Positions 53,240 to 64,000 of a DNA stretch of 64,000 bases are shown in pieces; position 1 is the first letter of the stretch; the number at the start of each line of letters is the position of its first letter. The notes under the pieces were generated by a model. It was not told the origin of the DNA, ran no database searches, and saw only the letters and a program-made list of their open reading frames with translations. Source of the DNA: Nocardia sp. XZ_19_385 (GTDB taxonomy: Bacteria > Actinomycetota > Actinomycetes > Mycobacteriales > Mycobacteriaceae); assembly GCF_015355755.1 (NCBI RefSeq), contig NZ_JACVEE010000002.1, forward strand, positions 1,302,001-1,366,000, in the 5' to 3' direction. The translations under genes and the position numbers were made by a program.

Positions 53240-54205
53240 TCAGGCTTTGGCGAGCGCCGGACTCGCTTCGACATCCGCGGCGGGGGTCGGGTCCAGCGCC
53301 GCGACCTGTTCCGGCGGCACGGCTTTCGCCCGGGCCCCGGCGGTGGTCGCGGTGAACGCGCCCACGATGACGATCAGGCCGCCGATCACCTCCCAGGCCG
53401 AGGGCGTCTCGCCCAGTACAGCCCAGGCCGCACCCATTCCGACGATCGGAACCAGCAGCGTCAGCGGAGCGACGGTGCCCGCGGGGTAGCGGCTCATCAG
53501 ATAGGTCCACATGCCCGAGCCCACCACGGTGGCCAGCACCGCGATGTAGGCGACCGCGATCAGCGCGTGCCACCAGCTCGCGTTCGAGAAGTCGGTCAGC
53601 GCGTGCAGGCCCGCGGTCGGCCCTTCGGCGAAGGCGGACAGCGCGAACAGCGGCAGCGGCGGCACCACAGCCATCCACAGCGTCAGGTGCATCGTGTTCA
53701 CCCCGCCCCCAGCGGCGGCCTTGCGGGAGCCCAGATTGCCGAACGCCCAGCCCAAGCCGCCGGCCAGGGTGAGCAGCAGCGGCAACAGCGCGGCCGATTG
53801 GGCGCGGTCGACGCCGATCACGACCATGCCCGCCACCGCGACCCCGAGACCGGCCAGCTGGATCGGCCGCAGCCGTTCCCGCAGGAAGATCGCGCCCAGC
53901 ACCACCGTGAACGGCGCCGAGGACTGCAACACCAGCGACGCCAGCCCGGTCGGCATACCCGCTCGCATGGCGCTGAACAGGAACGCGAACTGCAGCGTGC
54001 CGAAGCCGAAGCCGTACAGCAGCAGCCACTTCAGCGGCACCTGCGGCCGCGGCACGAACAGCACGACCGGAATCGCCAGCACCGCGAAGCGCAGGCCCGC
54101 GAAGAAGAACGGCGGGAAGTGGTCGAGGCCCACTCGGATGGCGATGAAGTTCACGCCCCAGAGCAGGACGACGGAGAGGCCGATCAGGCGGTCGCGGTTG
54201 GTCAC
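53240..54205 (-). CDS. EamA/DMT family transporter
   Basis: 321 residues and ten membrane segments in two EamA repeats: LIGLSVVLLWGVNFIAIRVGLDHF in the first and VPPLPLFAL...AVYIAVLATVVGSGMWTYLMSRY-like segments in the second, with TLLVPIVGMGAAWAVLGETPS characteristic of the family. It exports or imports small metabolites; the substrate is unknown. The divergent LysR gene is the likely regulator. The GTG at 54205 starts at the first transmembrane helix; longer frames run into the regulatory region. An imperfect hairpin at about 53208-53235 follows the stop. Confidence 0.85.
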   Translation of the reverse strand: MTNRDRLIGLSVVLLWGVNFIAIRVGLDHFPPFFFAGLRFAVLAIPVVLFVPRPQVPLKWLLLYGFGFGTLQFAFLFSAMRAGMPTGLASLVLQSSAPFTVVLGAIFLRERLRPIQLAGLGVAVAGMVVIGVDRAQSAALLPLLLTLAGGLGWAFGNLGSRKAAAGGGVNTMHLTLWMAVVPPLPLFALSAFAEGPTAGLHALTDFSNASWWHALIAVAYIAVLATVVGSGMWTYLMSRYPAGTVAPLTLLVPIVGMGAAWAVLGETPSAWEVIGGLIVIVGAFTATTAGARAKAVPPEQVAALDPTPAADVEASPALAKA

Positions 54206-54323
54206 GCACCAATCGTCTGATTCGTGAACCTTCAGAACAATCGAATTAATCTGGACTATCAATGTAGCTATGCTTCACAGCGCAGGTAGGAAGCATAAGA
54301 GGAAGCTGAGAGTGAGGTCTGTC

Positions 54324-55229
54324 ATGTCGCAGATGTCGGTGGATCGCCTGCGGGTGCTGCGCGAATTCGCCGACCGCGGCACCATCGGCGGGGTCGCCGA
54401 CGCGCTGTCGATGACTCCGTCCGCGGTTTCCCAGCAGCTGAAGGTGCTGGCCAAGGAGGCCGGGGTGGCCCTGCTGGAACCCGACGGCCGCCGGATCCGG
54501 CTCACCGACGCGGGCCACGCACTGGTCGTGCGCGCCGACGAGGTGCTCGCCGCGATGGACCGCGCCATCGCCGAGATGTCGCACTACCGGGCCTCGCCGC
54601 GCGGACGAGTGCGCGTCGCCCTGTTTCCCTCCGGCGCCGCGCTCCTGCTGCCGCATGTGCTGCCCGCGCTGGCCGACAGCGGCGTCGAGGTGATGGCGGC
54701 CGACGAGGACGCTCCGCCGAGCGAGGTCTCGCGCTTGCTCGCCGACTACGACGTGGTCCTCACCCACCGCGACGAACGTGCCCCGGCGCTGGCGGGCCCC
54801 CGCGTCACCACCCGGCTGCTCATGCGCGAACCCACGGATGTCCTTGTCGCGCCGGATCATCCGCTCGCGCACCGCACCGAGGTGACGCCCGCGGAACTGT
54901 CCGACGAAACCTGGATCAGCGTCCGCGGCGGCTTCCCCGTCGACGACGTACTCCGCTCCATCGCCACCCTCACCGGCGTGCAACCCCGGATCGCCCAGCG
55001 CCTCAACGACTTCCGCGTCATCGAAACCCTGGTGCTCTCCGGCTACGGCATCGCCCTGATGCCCCGCTTCGCCGTCGCCCACCCGGACTTGGTCATGCTC
55101 CCGCTCGCCGGTGTCCGCGCCGCCCGCCTGTACGAGCTCGCCACCCGCCCCCACGCCGACAAAAGCCCCGCCATCGCCACCGTCCTCGCCGCCTTCGAAC
55201 ACGCCGCCGCGAAGATCACCGCCCACTGA
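54324..55229 (+). CDS. LysR family transcriptional regulator
   Basis: 301 residues. The helix-turn-helix is at the N-terminus (MSVDRLRVLREFADRGTIGGVADALSMTPSAVSQQLKVLAKEAGVALLEP, with the PSAVSQQLK recognition segment). The effector domain follows from residue 90. It resembles regulators paired with EamA or LysE exporters and should control the divergent transporter gene. ATG at 54324 follows GTGAGG; the reading frame opens 54 bases upstream but without a site. Confidence 0.9.
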   Translation: MSQMSVDRLRVLREFADRGTIGGVADALSMTPSAVSQQLKVLAKEAGVALLEPDGRRIRLTDAGHALVVRADEVLAAMDRAIAEMSHYRASPRGRVRVALFPSGAALLLPHVLPALADSGVEVMAADEDAPPSEVSRLLADYDVVLTHRDERAPALAGPRVTTRLLMREPTDVLVAPDHPLAHRTEVTPAELSDETWISVRGGFPVDDVLRSIATLTGVQPRIAQRLNDFRVIETLVLSGYGIALMPRFAVAHPDLVMLPLAGVRAARLYELATRPHADKSPAIATVLAAFEHAAAKITAH

Positions 55230-55253
55230 CTCCAGGAGCCCGGGCGAACGAAC

Positions 55254-55291
55254 GAAGCGCGGCCCGGCAGTGGATCGCCGAGCCGCGCTTC
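55254..55291. terminator. bidirectional terminator between LysR and EspI-like genes
   Basis: GAAGCGCGGC (55254-55263) pairs perfectly with GCCGCGCTTC (55282-55291), with A- and T-bearing outer ends, between two convergent genes. Confidence 0.7.
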
Positions 55292-55306
55292 ATATTTCGT
55301 CAGGTG

Positions 55307-57193
55307 TCAGTGCCGACCCATGGGCGGACCCGGCCGGTACTGCTGCCCGACGTAACCGAAGTCATCGGCCACCATGGCCGCGAGTTCCAGCAGTGCCCGG
55401 CGGGTCGGCTTGCTGACCAGCTCCAGGTCGATTTCCGCACCCTCGGCCAGATGATCGTCGAAGGGGACCACCTGTACCGCGCGAGTGCGGTCCAGGAACA
55501 GTTTGCGCAGCTGGTCCAGGTCGACGGTGGAGGCGCCGCGGCGGGAAGCGTTGACCACCACCACGGTTCGCTCGACGAGCTTGCCGTAGCCGTGATGGTC
55601 GAGCCAGTCCAGGGTGGCCGATGCGGAGCGGGCGCCGTCGATGGCGGGGGAGGTGACCAGCACCAGGGAGCTGGCCATATCCAGGACACCGGACATGGCC
55701 GAGTGCATCAGGCCGGTGCCGCAGTCGGTCAGGATGATGTTGTAGAACGACTGCAGGATGCCGATCGCCTTGCGGTAATCGGCCTCGCTGAACGCCTCGG
55801 AGACCGCCGGATCCTGTTCGGAGGCAAGCACTTCCAGGCGGCTCGGGGCCTGCGAGGTGTGCGCTCGCACGTCGGAGTACCGGGAGATGTGGTCGTCTTC
55901 GAGCAGGTTGCGCACGGTGGAGCGGGTCTGCCGCGGCACTCGGTGCGCGAGCGTACCGAGGTCGGGGTTGGCGTCGATGGCGATGACGCGGTCACCGCGC
56001 AGCGAGGAGAAGGTGGAGCCGAGACCGACCGTGGTGGTGGTCTTTCCGACGCCGCCCTTGAGCGAGAGGATCGCGATCCGGTAGTCGCCGCGCACCGGCT
56101 GGTTCACCCGTTCGACGAGGTCCCGGTGCACCACGTCGGCCGCGGACTCACCCGGGTTGATCACGCCACCGGAGACCTTGTGCACCGCACGCCGCCAGCC
56201 GCCGCGCGGCGCCTTACGCGCGCGCTTGAGCAGGTTGAGGTCGTTGACCGAGTGTCCGGGCTGACCCGGCTGCGTCATGTGCTGCGGCTGGAACGGCTGA
56301 TTCTGTGCGGGCGGCGGGCCGCCCTGCCAGGGCTGGCCGGGGCCACCCGAAAACCCGCCCGGGCCTTCCGGACCGGAGAATCCACCCGGACCCTGGGGAT
56401 TGAATCCACCCGGACCATCGGGAGCCGAGAATCCACCCGGACCGTTCGGACCCGGCGGTTGCTGGAACATCTGCTGTTGCTGCGGGGGCGGCCCGCCCTG
56501 CCAGGACTGGCCGGGGCCGTTCGGATCGCCCATGCCCGGCGGCGGCTGCTGCTGGAACGACGGCTGCTGCATCGGCGGGGGCGGCGGTGGCGCCCAGCTG
56601 TAGATCGGGCCGTCCGAAGGCTCCTGCGGCGCACTGTTTTCCGGCGGACCGCTGTCCTGCGGCACCCGGCGGACCAGGCCGTCGGGCCCGATCTCCTGGC
56701 GGTACTCGTCGCCGTAACGCGGACCCTGATGGGTATCCGGAACCTGCTGTGCGACGGGCTGGTACGGGTTGGGCGGCGCGAACTGCCCGGTGTTGAACTG
56801 CGGCTGCTCCGGCGGCGCGAAGCCTTCGGGCGGCGGCGGTGGCGCGAAACCCTCGGGCGGCGGCGGAGGCGCGAAACCGTCCGGCGGCCCATAGCTTTGG
56901 GGCGCTCCGCCCCCGTAGACCTGGGTCTGGTCCGACGGCCCGGCCGCGAACCCGGCGAACTGCCCGGCCTCCGGCTGCGCCGCGAGTTCGGGCTCGGCTT
57001 CGGAGATCTCGGACGACGGCTCGACCGCCGATTCGGCGCTGCTCGCCTCGGATGCGGTGTCGGCGGCCGGCTCGGAGATCTCCTCCGGCGCCGCGTGCGA
57101 CTCGCTGGTCTCTTCCGCCATGTCTGTGGCAGGCCCAGCCGCCGGACTCTGCAGCCAGGGCGGAGAGGTCGGGTTGTGGTCGTTGTTTGTCAC
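55307..57193 (-). CDS. EspI-like MinD/ParA-family ATPase with long Pro-rich N-terminus
   Basis: 628 residues. Residues 1-330 are disordered: an acidic Glu/Ser/Ala block, three EGFAPPPPP repeats and Gly/Pro repeats of the GPGGF type near 230-290. A basic motif follows (LLKRARKAPRGGWRRAVHKVSGG), then the P-loop ATPase with ILSLKGGVGKTTTTVGLGS near 375, DANPDLGTLAHRV (Walker A') and ILTDCGTGL (Walker B). The layout matches EspI (Rv3876) and related ESX-linked proteins of mycobacteria. No ESX gene is adjacent, so it could instead act in cell-cycle or polarity positioning. Confidence 0.85.
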   Translation of the reverse strand: MTNNDHNPTSPPWLQSPAAGPATDMAEETSESHAAPEEISEPAADTASEASSAESAVEPSSEISEAEPELAAQPEAGQFAGFAAGPSDQTQVYGGGAPQSYGPPDGFAPPPPPEGFAPPPPPEGFAPPEQPQFNTGQFAPPNPYQPVAQQVPDTHQGPRYGDEYRQEIGPDGLVRRVPQDSGPPENSAPQEPSDGPIYSWAPPPPPPMQQPSFQQQPPPGMGDPNGPGQSWQGGPPPQQQQMFQQPPGPNGPGGFSAPDGPGGFNPQGPGGFSGPEGPGGFSGGPGQPWQGGPPPAQNQPFQPQHMTQPGQPGHSVNDLNLLKRARKAPRGGWRRAVHKVSGGVINPGESAADVVHRDLVERVNQPVRGDYRIAILSLKGGVGKTTTTVGLGSTFSSLRGDRVIAIDANPDLGTLAHRVPRQTRSTVRNLLEDDHISRYSDVRAHTSQAPSRLEVLASEQDPAVSEAFSEADYRKAIGILQSFYNIILTDCGTGLMHSAMSGVLDMASSLVLVTSPAIDGARSASATLDWLDHHGYGKLVERTVVVVNASRRGASTVDLDQLRKLFLDRTRAVQVVPFDDHLAEGAEIDLELVSKPTRRALLELAAMVADDFGYVGQQYRPGPPMGRH

Positions 57194-57311
57194 AGTTCCC
57201 CCATCTGCTCGGAAATCGAGCAGAGAGCTCGGCGCTTTGAGTGCGAATCCACGCTAGCACGCGGTTCATTCGCCCGCGCCGAGGTATTGACGGTGGTATA
57301 TGCGGAAAAGG

Positions 57312-57344
57312 AAAGGCCCGAATGCCCCGAACACCCGGGCCTTT
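57312..57344 (-). terminator. intrinsic terminator of leuA
   Basis: AAAGGCCCG (57312-57320) pairs with CGGGCCTTT (57336-57344). On the minus strand the stem is followed by TTTCCTTTTCC, a good U-tract, and it lies just past the leuA stop. Confidence 0.82.
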
Positions 57345-57352
57345 ACTGTCCC

Positions 57353-59293
<1,941 letters not shown>

Positions 59294-59432
59294 TCAGGAG
59301 TTTACCGTGCGGTGACCGGACCGGGAAAGGCCGGTCCCGGTTGCTGCCCGCAAGCGGGCAAAAGGATAGCGTCGCTCACGAAACGAACGCTTGTACGGGG
59401 CCCAGCCCCGACGGGACGTGAGGAAACGTCAA

Positions 59433-60200
59433 ATGACCTGGCTAGAAATGTTTGCCGTCTTCGGCGCGGGAATCGCCGCGGGCTGCATCAACACCATCGT
59501 GGGTTCGGGAACCCTGATCACCTTCCCGGTTCTGCTCGCTCTCGGTTTGCCGCCGGTGACCGCGAACGTGTCCAACACCATCGGCCTGGTGCCGGGCGGC
59601 GTCAGCGGCGCCATCGGTTACCGGAAGGAATTGGCCGGGCAGCGCGCCCGGCTGCTGAAACTCGGGTCCGCGTCGCTGATCGGCGGCATCACCGGCGCGA
59701 TCCTGCTGCTGCGGTTACCCGCGGACGCGTTCAAGGCGATCGTGCCCGTGCTGATCATCGCCGCCCTGATCCTGGTGATGGTGCAGCCGCGCCTGGCCCG
59801 CTGGGTCAAGCAGCGGCGGGAGAGCAACAATGTCGCCCCGCCCGCGCACGGCGGCCCGATCCTGCTCGCCGGTATTTTCGCGGCGGGCGTCTACGGCGGA
59901 TACTTCGGCGCGGCGCAGGGCGTGCTGCTGATGGGTCTGCTCGGCGTCTTCGTACACGAGGACATCCAGCGTCTCAACGGCGTGAAGAACGTGCTCGGCC
60001 TGATCGTGAACGCGGTCTCCGCGGTCATCTTCATCGTGATCGCCACGGTCGACTGGCGGGCCGCGGCGCTGATCGCCGTCGGCTCGATCATCGGCGGCCA
60101 GCTCGGGGCGACCGTGGGCCGCAAGATGCCGGCGAACGTGCTGCGCGGCGTCATCGTGGTGGTCGGCACCATCGCCGTGGTGCGATTGCTGATGTCCTGA
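59433..60200 (+). CDS. TSUP (TauE/SafE) family permease
   Basis: 255 residues and about eight membrane helices. The repeated family motif appears twice: AAGCINTIVGSGTLITFPVLLALGL near the N-terminus and GVYGGYFGAAQGVLLMGLLGV in the second half. These proteins export or import sulfite, sulfoacetate, taurine or similar anions; the substrate here is unknown. ATG at 59433 follows GTGAGGA. It is divergent from leuA, with -10-like TATCCT (59368-59363 on the minus strand) serving the leuA side. Confidence 0.87.
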   Translation: MTWLEMFAVFGAGIAAGCINTIVGSGTLITFPVLLALGLPPVTANVSNTIGLVPGGVSGAIGYRKELAGQRARLLKLGSASLIGGITGAILLLRLPADAFKAIVPVLIIAALILVMVQPRLARWVKQRRESNNVAPPAHGGPILLAGIFAAGVYGGYFGAAQGVLLMGLLGVFVHEDIQRLNGVKNVLGLIVNAVSAVIFIVIATVDWRAAALIAVGSIIGGQLGATVGRKMPANVLRGVIVVVGTIAVVRLLMS

Positions 60201-60277
60201 AGGAGAAAGGTCTAGGGGTGCGTTCAGGAGGATCTCGTCATTAAGGATGATGACGCCCAAGGGCCGTGGGGCACACC

Positions 60278-61960
60278 ATGATCCGTATGCGTGCAAGCAA
60301 GCTGGTGGTCCTGGGAGTGCTCGCGGTCGCGCTGCCCGTGCTGAGTGGCTGCGGGCTGTCGGCACAGCGGGATTCGGCGGTGACCGGATTGGTCGCCGAG
60401 GCCGACGCCGCACCGGCGCCGCAACTGGATTGGGCGCCGTGCGCCGACGCCGAATTGCGCCGATTCCACTGCGCGGTGGCCAAGGTGCCGCGCGATTACA
60501 AGCAGCCGCACGGGCCGGTGCTCGAGTTGGCGCTGGTGCGCCAGCTCGCCACCGACCCCGAACGTCGGATCGGCACGCTGTTCACCGCGGCGGGCGGGCC
60601 GGGTGGGTCGGGGCTGAACTGGGCCCGCAAGGGCGAGATGTATTCCGGGGAGATCAGCCGCCGGTTCGACGTGATCACCTTCGACCAGCGCGGGATCGGG
60701 CGCAGCGCGCAGGTGCGCTGTTTCCCCAATGCCCAAGAGCAGGAACGGTTCTGGCTGGCCGCCACCATCCCGCCGGTGAATCCGGAGCAGGAGGCGGCCA
60801 CCGAGCGCGCCAGCCGCACGCTCGCGGCGGGCTGTGCGGCCCACAGCGCCGACCTGTTGCCGCACTTGACCACCGTGGACGCCGCCCGGGACATGGATCT
60901 GCTGCGCCGGGCCCTCGGCGAGGACAAGATTTCCTACGCCGGGGGCTCTTACGCAAGCTATTTGGGGCAGGTCTACGGCGCGTTGTTCGGTGATCGAGTG
61001 CGGGCGCTGCTGCTCGGTTCGATGATCGATCCGGAGGTCTACACCGGGGACACCCGCCGGCAGGTCACCGATACCGCGGTGGGCACCGAGGAGGTGTTCG
61101 GCGAATTCCTGCGCCTGTGCGCCGAGGCCGGCCGGTTGCGTTGCAGCTTCGCGGGTGGGCCGGATCGGACCGAGGAACGCCGGGGTCAGGGCAGTGCGCA
61201 GCCGACCGAGGTGGGCACCAGCGCGCCGGCCACCGGTAACCCGACCACCCCCAGTCCGGCGCTGGAAGCGAAAAAGGCTTTGCAGCAGCGGGATTCGGCG
61301 CTGATGGACCAGCTCGTCAAGGGCCCGATCACGGTCGGGGAGCGGGAACGCGCGATTCAGGTCCACCACACCGAGGTCATGCAGGCGCGCTCGCTGCTGC
61401 TCTACGACTCCGAAGAGGGCTGGCCCGCACTGGCGCAGCTGCTGACCGAACTGGAGCGGGGCGCGGGCGGCAACTCCGAGACGGTGCGGGCGATCCTCGC
61501 CAGCGGCGTCGACTGGGACTTCCTCGACTCCTACACCGCGATCACCTGCGCGGACAACAGCATGTTGCGGCAGCCGGAGCAGTGGCCGGCCATCGCCCGC
61601 GAATTCACCGGCGCCGCAGCGATGTACGGCCCGTTCTGGCTGTACCAGCATCAGCCGTGTGCGGCCTGGCCCGCGTCGGCCGAGGGCTACCCCCAGCGGT
61701 ACACCGGCCCGTGGACCCTGAGCTCCGACAAACCGGCGCTGTTGATCAACAACCGCTACGACCCCGTCACCCCGCTGGTGTTCGCGCAGCGGGCGCAGCA
61801 GGAAATGGTGAACGCCCGCCTGGTCGTCGTCACCGACGGATACGGCCACGAACCCGGCGGCGACTGTGTCAGCCGCCTGCATGAGCGTTACCTCGTCGAC
61901 CTGCAACTTCCGGCCCCCGGCGCGACCTGCGAGGTGAAGACCCAGCCGTTCGTCGACTGA
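60278..61960 (+). CDS. lipoprotein alpha/beta hydrolase (TAP-like/peptidase family)
   Basis: About 560 residues. A lipobox LPVLSGC ends the signal sequence. The hydrolase carries the nucleophile elbow GGSYASYLG, aspartate in NNRYDPVTP near the C-terminus and histidine in DGYGHEPGG. TAP-like proteins cleave short peptides or esters and are often linked to mycobacterial cell-wall or peptide processing; the substrate is unknown. ATG at 60278 is at the lipoprotein signal; GTG at 60266 and ATG at 60287 are alternatives. The cell location is the outer face of the membrane. Confidence 0.85.
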   Translation: MIRMRASKLVVLGVLAVALPVLSGCGLSAQRDSAVTGLVAEADAAPAPQLDWAPCADAELRRFHCAVAKVPRDYKQPHGPVLELALVRQLATDPERRIGTLFTAAGGPGGSGLNWARKGEMYSGEISRRFDVITFDQRGIGRSAQVRCFPNAQEQERFWLAATIPPVNPEQEAATERASRTLAAGCAAHSADLLPHLTTVDAARDMDLLRRALGEDKISYAGGSYASYLGQVYGALFGDRVRALLLGSMIDPEVYTGDTRRQVTDTAVGTEEVFGEFLRLCAEAGRLRCSFAGGPDRTEERRGQGSAQPTEVGTSAPATGNPTTPSPALEAKKALQQRDSALMDQLVKGPITVGERERAIQVHHTEVMQARSLLLYDSEEGWPALAQLLTELERGAGGNSETVRAILASGVDWDFLDSYTAITCADNSMLRQPEQWPAIAREFTGAAAMYGPFWLYQHQPCAAWPASAEGYPQRYTGPWTLSSDKPALLINNRYDPVTPLVFAQRAQQEMVNARLVVVTDGYGHEPGGDCVSRLHERYLVDLQLPAPGATCEVKTQPFVD

Positions 61961-62072
61961 TTTCTGGCAGCGGCCGGGGAGCCCGCCCGAAATTGGCGGG
62001 CCGAGCGGTTGGGGCGGGCCATGTCTTCCAGGTAATCTGCGCTCGGCCATGCGTGATGAGGGAGGTGGCCTG

Positions 62073-63695
62073 GTGCGTAGACGTGCGCTGTTCAAGGCGG
62101 CGGGTGTTGCCGCGGTACTGGGTGCCGCCGGGCCGACGCTGAGTGCGGGCACGGCGCGGGCCGCAAACCCGTCCGGGCCTGGGCAGTTCCAGCAGTGGGT
62201 GCCGGAAATCTTTGCGCCCCTGGCGGATCCGCCGGAGCACACCGAGGCCATCGTGGTCGGTTCCGGCTTCGGCGCCGCCGTCACGGCGCTGCGACTAGCC
62301 CAGGCGGGTATCGCCAACACCGTGCTGGAGCGCGGCTCCCGGTGGCCCAGCGATCCCTGGCGGGAGATCTTCACCGGCGACGATCTGCCCGACGGCCGCG
62401 GTTTCTGGCATCGCACCAGCTTCACCGGTGTCACCAAGGTTCCGATGGCGTTCACCAAATTCGGTGGCGTGCTGGACTGCACGAACTATCCGGGCATCGA
62501 TGTCTGGCGCGCGGCGGCGGTGGGCGGCGGGTCGGTGATCTTCACCGGCGCCATGGTGGCCCCGGAGCAGCGGTTCTTCGATCACGTCTTCGGCGGCGTC
62601 GTCGACTACGGCGAGCTGGACCGCGTCTACTACCCGCGGGTGCGAGAGATGTTGCGGCTCAGCCCGATTCCGGCCGACATCTACAATTCCTCGCCGTTCA
62701 CGCATTCGCGGGCCTGGGACGATCAGGTGCGCAAGGCCGGCTTCCAGCCACAGGCCAACGACTCCATCTTCAACTGGGATGTGCTGCGCGCCGAATTGTC
62801 CGGCGGCGCACGACCTTCGGCGACCGCCGCGCGCAGCAACCTGGGCAACTCCAACGGCGCCAAGTTCGACCTGAACCAGAACTACCTGAGATACGCGCAG
62901 GAGACCGGAAGGTCGGGGGTCTACCCCGGCCATCGCGTCGACGCGATCGCGCAGGAAGCATCCGGCCGCTTCGTCGTCACCGTCAGCAAGCTGGCTCCCA
63001 CCGGCAACGTCCTCGGCACCCGCACCCTCACCTGCGACAAACTCTTCCTCGGCGCGGGCTCGGTCGGCACCTCCGAGCTGCTGGTCCGGGCCCAGGGCAC
63101 CGGCGCACTGCCGAACCTCAACGAACATGTCGGCGACGGCTGGGGCACCAACGGTGACGTCGTACTCGCCCGTGGCGCAAGCCATTTGGCCGGTCTCGGC
63201 CAGGGGGTGCCGAGCGCCAGCCGCATCTTCGACGAATCGGGCCTGCCGATCACGTTGGAGAGCTGGTACATCCCCGGCATCCCGTTCGAAACCGGCGCGC
63301 TCGCCTCGCTCGGCATGGTCCTCGACTCCACCCGGACCCGCTTCGGCTACAACAAGGCCGCCAACTCGGTCGGCCTGACCTGGTCCACGCGCAACCGCGA
63401 CGAGGTGGTCGGCGTGGCCCGCGCCGTCGACCGTCGCATCGCCGAAAAGGCCGGCGCCATGGTCGAATACAGCGCCCTCGGCTACGACGCCAACGCCCTT
63501 TTCACCGCCCACCCGCTGGGCGGTGCGGTCTTGGGCCGGGCCACCGACGGCTACGGCCGGGTGCACGGTCACCCGGGTCTCTACGTGATGGACGGCGCGG
63601 CCATCCCCGGCAGCACCGGCACCGTCAACCCGTCTTTGACCATTACCGCGCTGGCGGAACGCAACATCGAGGCGATCATTCGCGCAGGGCGCTGA
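62073..63695 (+). CDS. Tat-exported GMC oxidoreductase, cholesterol oxidase-like
   Basis: 540 residues. A twin-arginine signal (VRRRALFKAAGVAAVLGAAG) precedes FAD motif EAIVVGSGFGAAVTALRLAQAG. Toward the C-terminus are TAHPLGGAVLGRATDGYGRV, HGHPGLYVMDGAAIPGSTGTVNP and SLTITALAERNIEAI, as in class I cholesterol oxidases, which oxidise and isomerise cholesterol to cholest-4-en-3-one. The active-site His and Asn are represented in HPLGG and NPSLT. GTG at 62073 has GGGAGG at 7 nt; the ATG at 62049 lies near a TAATCT element and is the alternative. It could act on other sterols. Confidence 0.88.
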   Translation: MRRRALFKAAGVAAVLGAAGPTLSAGTARAANPSGPGQFQQWVPEIFAPLADPPEHTEAIVVGSGFGAAVTALRLAQAGIANTVLERGSRWPSDPWREIFTGDDLPDGRGFWHRTSFTGVTKVPMAFTKFGGVLDCTNYPGIDVWRAAAVGGGSVIFTGAMVAPEQRFFDHVFGGVVDYGELDRVYYPRVREMLRLSPIPADIYNSSPFTHSRAWDDQVRKAGFQPQANDSIFNWDVLRAELSGGARPSATAARSNLGNSNGAKFDLNQNYLRYAQETGRSGVYPGHRVDAIAQEASGRFVVTVSKLAPTGNVLGTRTLTCDKLFLGAGSVGTSELLVRAQGTGALPNLNEHVGDGWGTNGDVVLARGASHLAGLGQGVPSASRIFDESGLPITLESWYIPGIPFETGALASLGMVLDSTRTRFGYNKAANSVGLTWSTRNRDEVVGVARAVDRRIAEKAGAMVEYSALGYDANALFTAHPLGGAVLGRATDGYGRVHGHPGLYVMDGAAIPGSTGTVNPSLTITALAERNIEAIIRAGR

Positions 63696-63764
63696 GGATC
63701 CGGCGCGAACGGGGGAGTGCGGATTAGGCTCAGCGGGACCGTTCGGCGTTGAAGGGATCCTTCT

Positions 63765-64000
63765 GTGGGTGCTCGTGTTGTCTACCCGCGTAAGCCACTG
63801 CCGCTGTGGGCCGATGTCCTCATGCTGGCGCTGGCCGTGGTTTCCGTCTCGCTGCTGGTCTGGATAACGTTCTGGTCCGTCGACGAGAACACCCGGCGCA
63901 CGGTCGTTTCCGTCGATTTCGCGATCTGCGCGGTGTTCGCGATCGAGTTCGGCTGGCGCTGGGGCCGGGCGGGCTGGCGGTGGACGTACCCGTTCCTCTA
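63765..64000 (+). CDS. ion-channel-like membrane protein, N-terminal fragment (3' end outside window)
   Basis: A GTG at 63765, after GAAGGGA, opens a frame that continues to the window edge, giving 78 residues. Two hydrophobic segments are visible (DVLMLALAVVSVSLLVWITFW and VSVDFAICAVFAIEFGWRW). The pattern of an N-terminal helix pair with FAIEFGWRWGRAGWRWTYPF resembles voltage-gated potassium channel proteins of actinobacteria. The selectivity filter would lie beyond the window, so the call is tentative. Confidence 0.6.
   Translation, partial: MGARVVYPRKPLPLWADVLMLALAVVSVSLLVWITFWSVDENTRRTVVSVDFAICAVFAIEFGWRWGRAGWRWTYPFL

Overview
The window is a high-GC, gene-dense chromosomal segment of a mycolic-acid actinobacterium, most likely Nocardia or a close relative. 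I base this on gene content and gene order, not on any database search. A large part follows the order of the Mycobacterium tuberculosis Rv3709-Rv3723 neighbourhood: AspAT, SRP RNA, an Rv3723-like membrane protein, dnaX, a Cfa-like methyltransferase with a FAD oxidoreductase, an SRPBCC protein, ybaB, recR, gatD-murT and leuA. Several accessory blocks interrupt that order. GTG starts and leaderless promoters (a TANNNT -10 element 6-8 nt before the start codon) recur, as expected for this group.

Layout. 0-4.2 kb is a queuosine-salvage neighbourhood: the 3' end of tgt, a chorismate mutase, the queuosine-precursor transporter yhhQ, two small membrane proteins, and gluQ coupled to a DUF309 gene. 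4.2-12 kb holds an orphan DUF397 gene, a stand-alone qcrB paralogue, a WS/DGAT-like acyltransferase that carries an in-frame palindromic repeat, a ROK regulator, a secreted protein, an HhH-GPD repair protein and a methyltransferase. 12-15 kb is the conserved AspAT-ffs-Rv3723 block plus tRNA-Ser(GGA). Directly after the tRNA comes a two-gene DprA-like plus ComF-like phosphoribosyltransferase cassette (15.1-16.7 kb), the best candidate for an under-described system. 16.7-24.4 kb has a redox HxlR/NmrA pair (qorR/qorB-like), an acyl-ACP desaturase, a DUF2207 protein, a zinc peptidase, an ammonium transporter and an unrecognised gene.

24.8-34 kb contains dnaX behind a perfect Crp/GlxR-type palindrome, the fadA-fadB beta-oxidation operon behind a possible leaderless small ORF, and two tandem secreted AA10 polysaccharide monooxygenases whose promoter and operator regions were duplicated with them. 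34-44 kb carries a PknK-type kinase/ATPase, the Cfa/FAD lipid-modification operon, regulators, ybaB and recR. 44-55 kb holds LysE, several small or hypothetical genes, the gatD-murT peptidoglycan amidation operon, two oxidoreductases, a secreted DUF3472/ricin-lectin protein, and a divergent EamA/LysR pair.

55-64 kb has an EspI-like ATPase, leuA with a Leu-Leu-Leu leader peptide and attenuator hairpin, a TSUP transporter, a TAP-like lipoprotein hydrolase, a Tat-exported cholesterol-oxidase-like flavoprotein, and the start of an ion-channel-like membrane protein. I saw no CRISPR array, transposase, integrase or rRNA.
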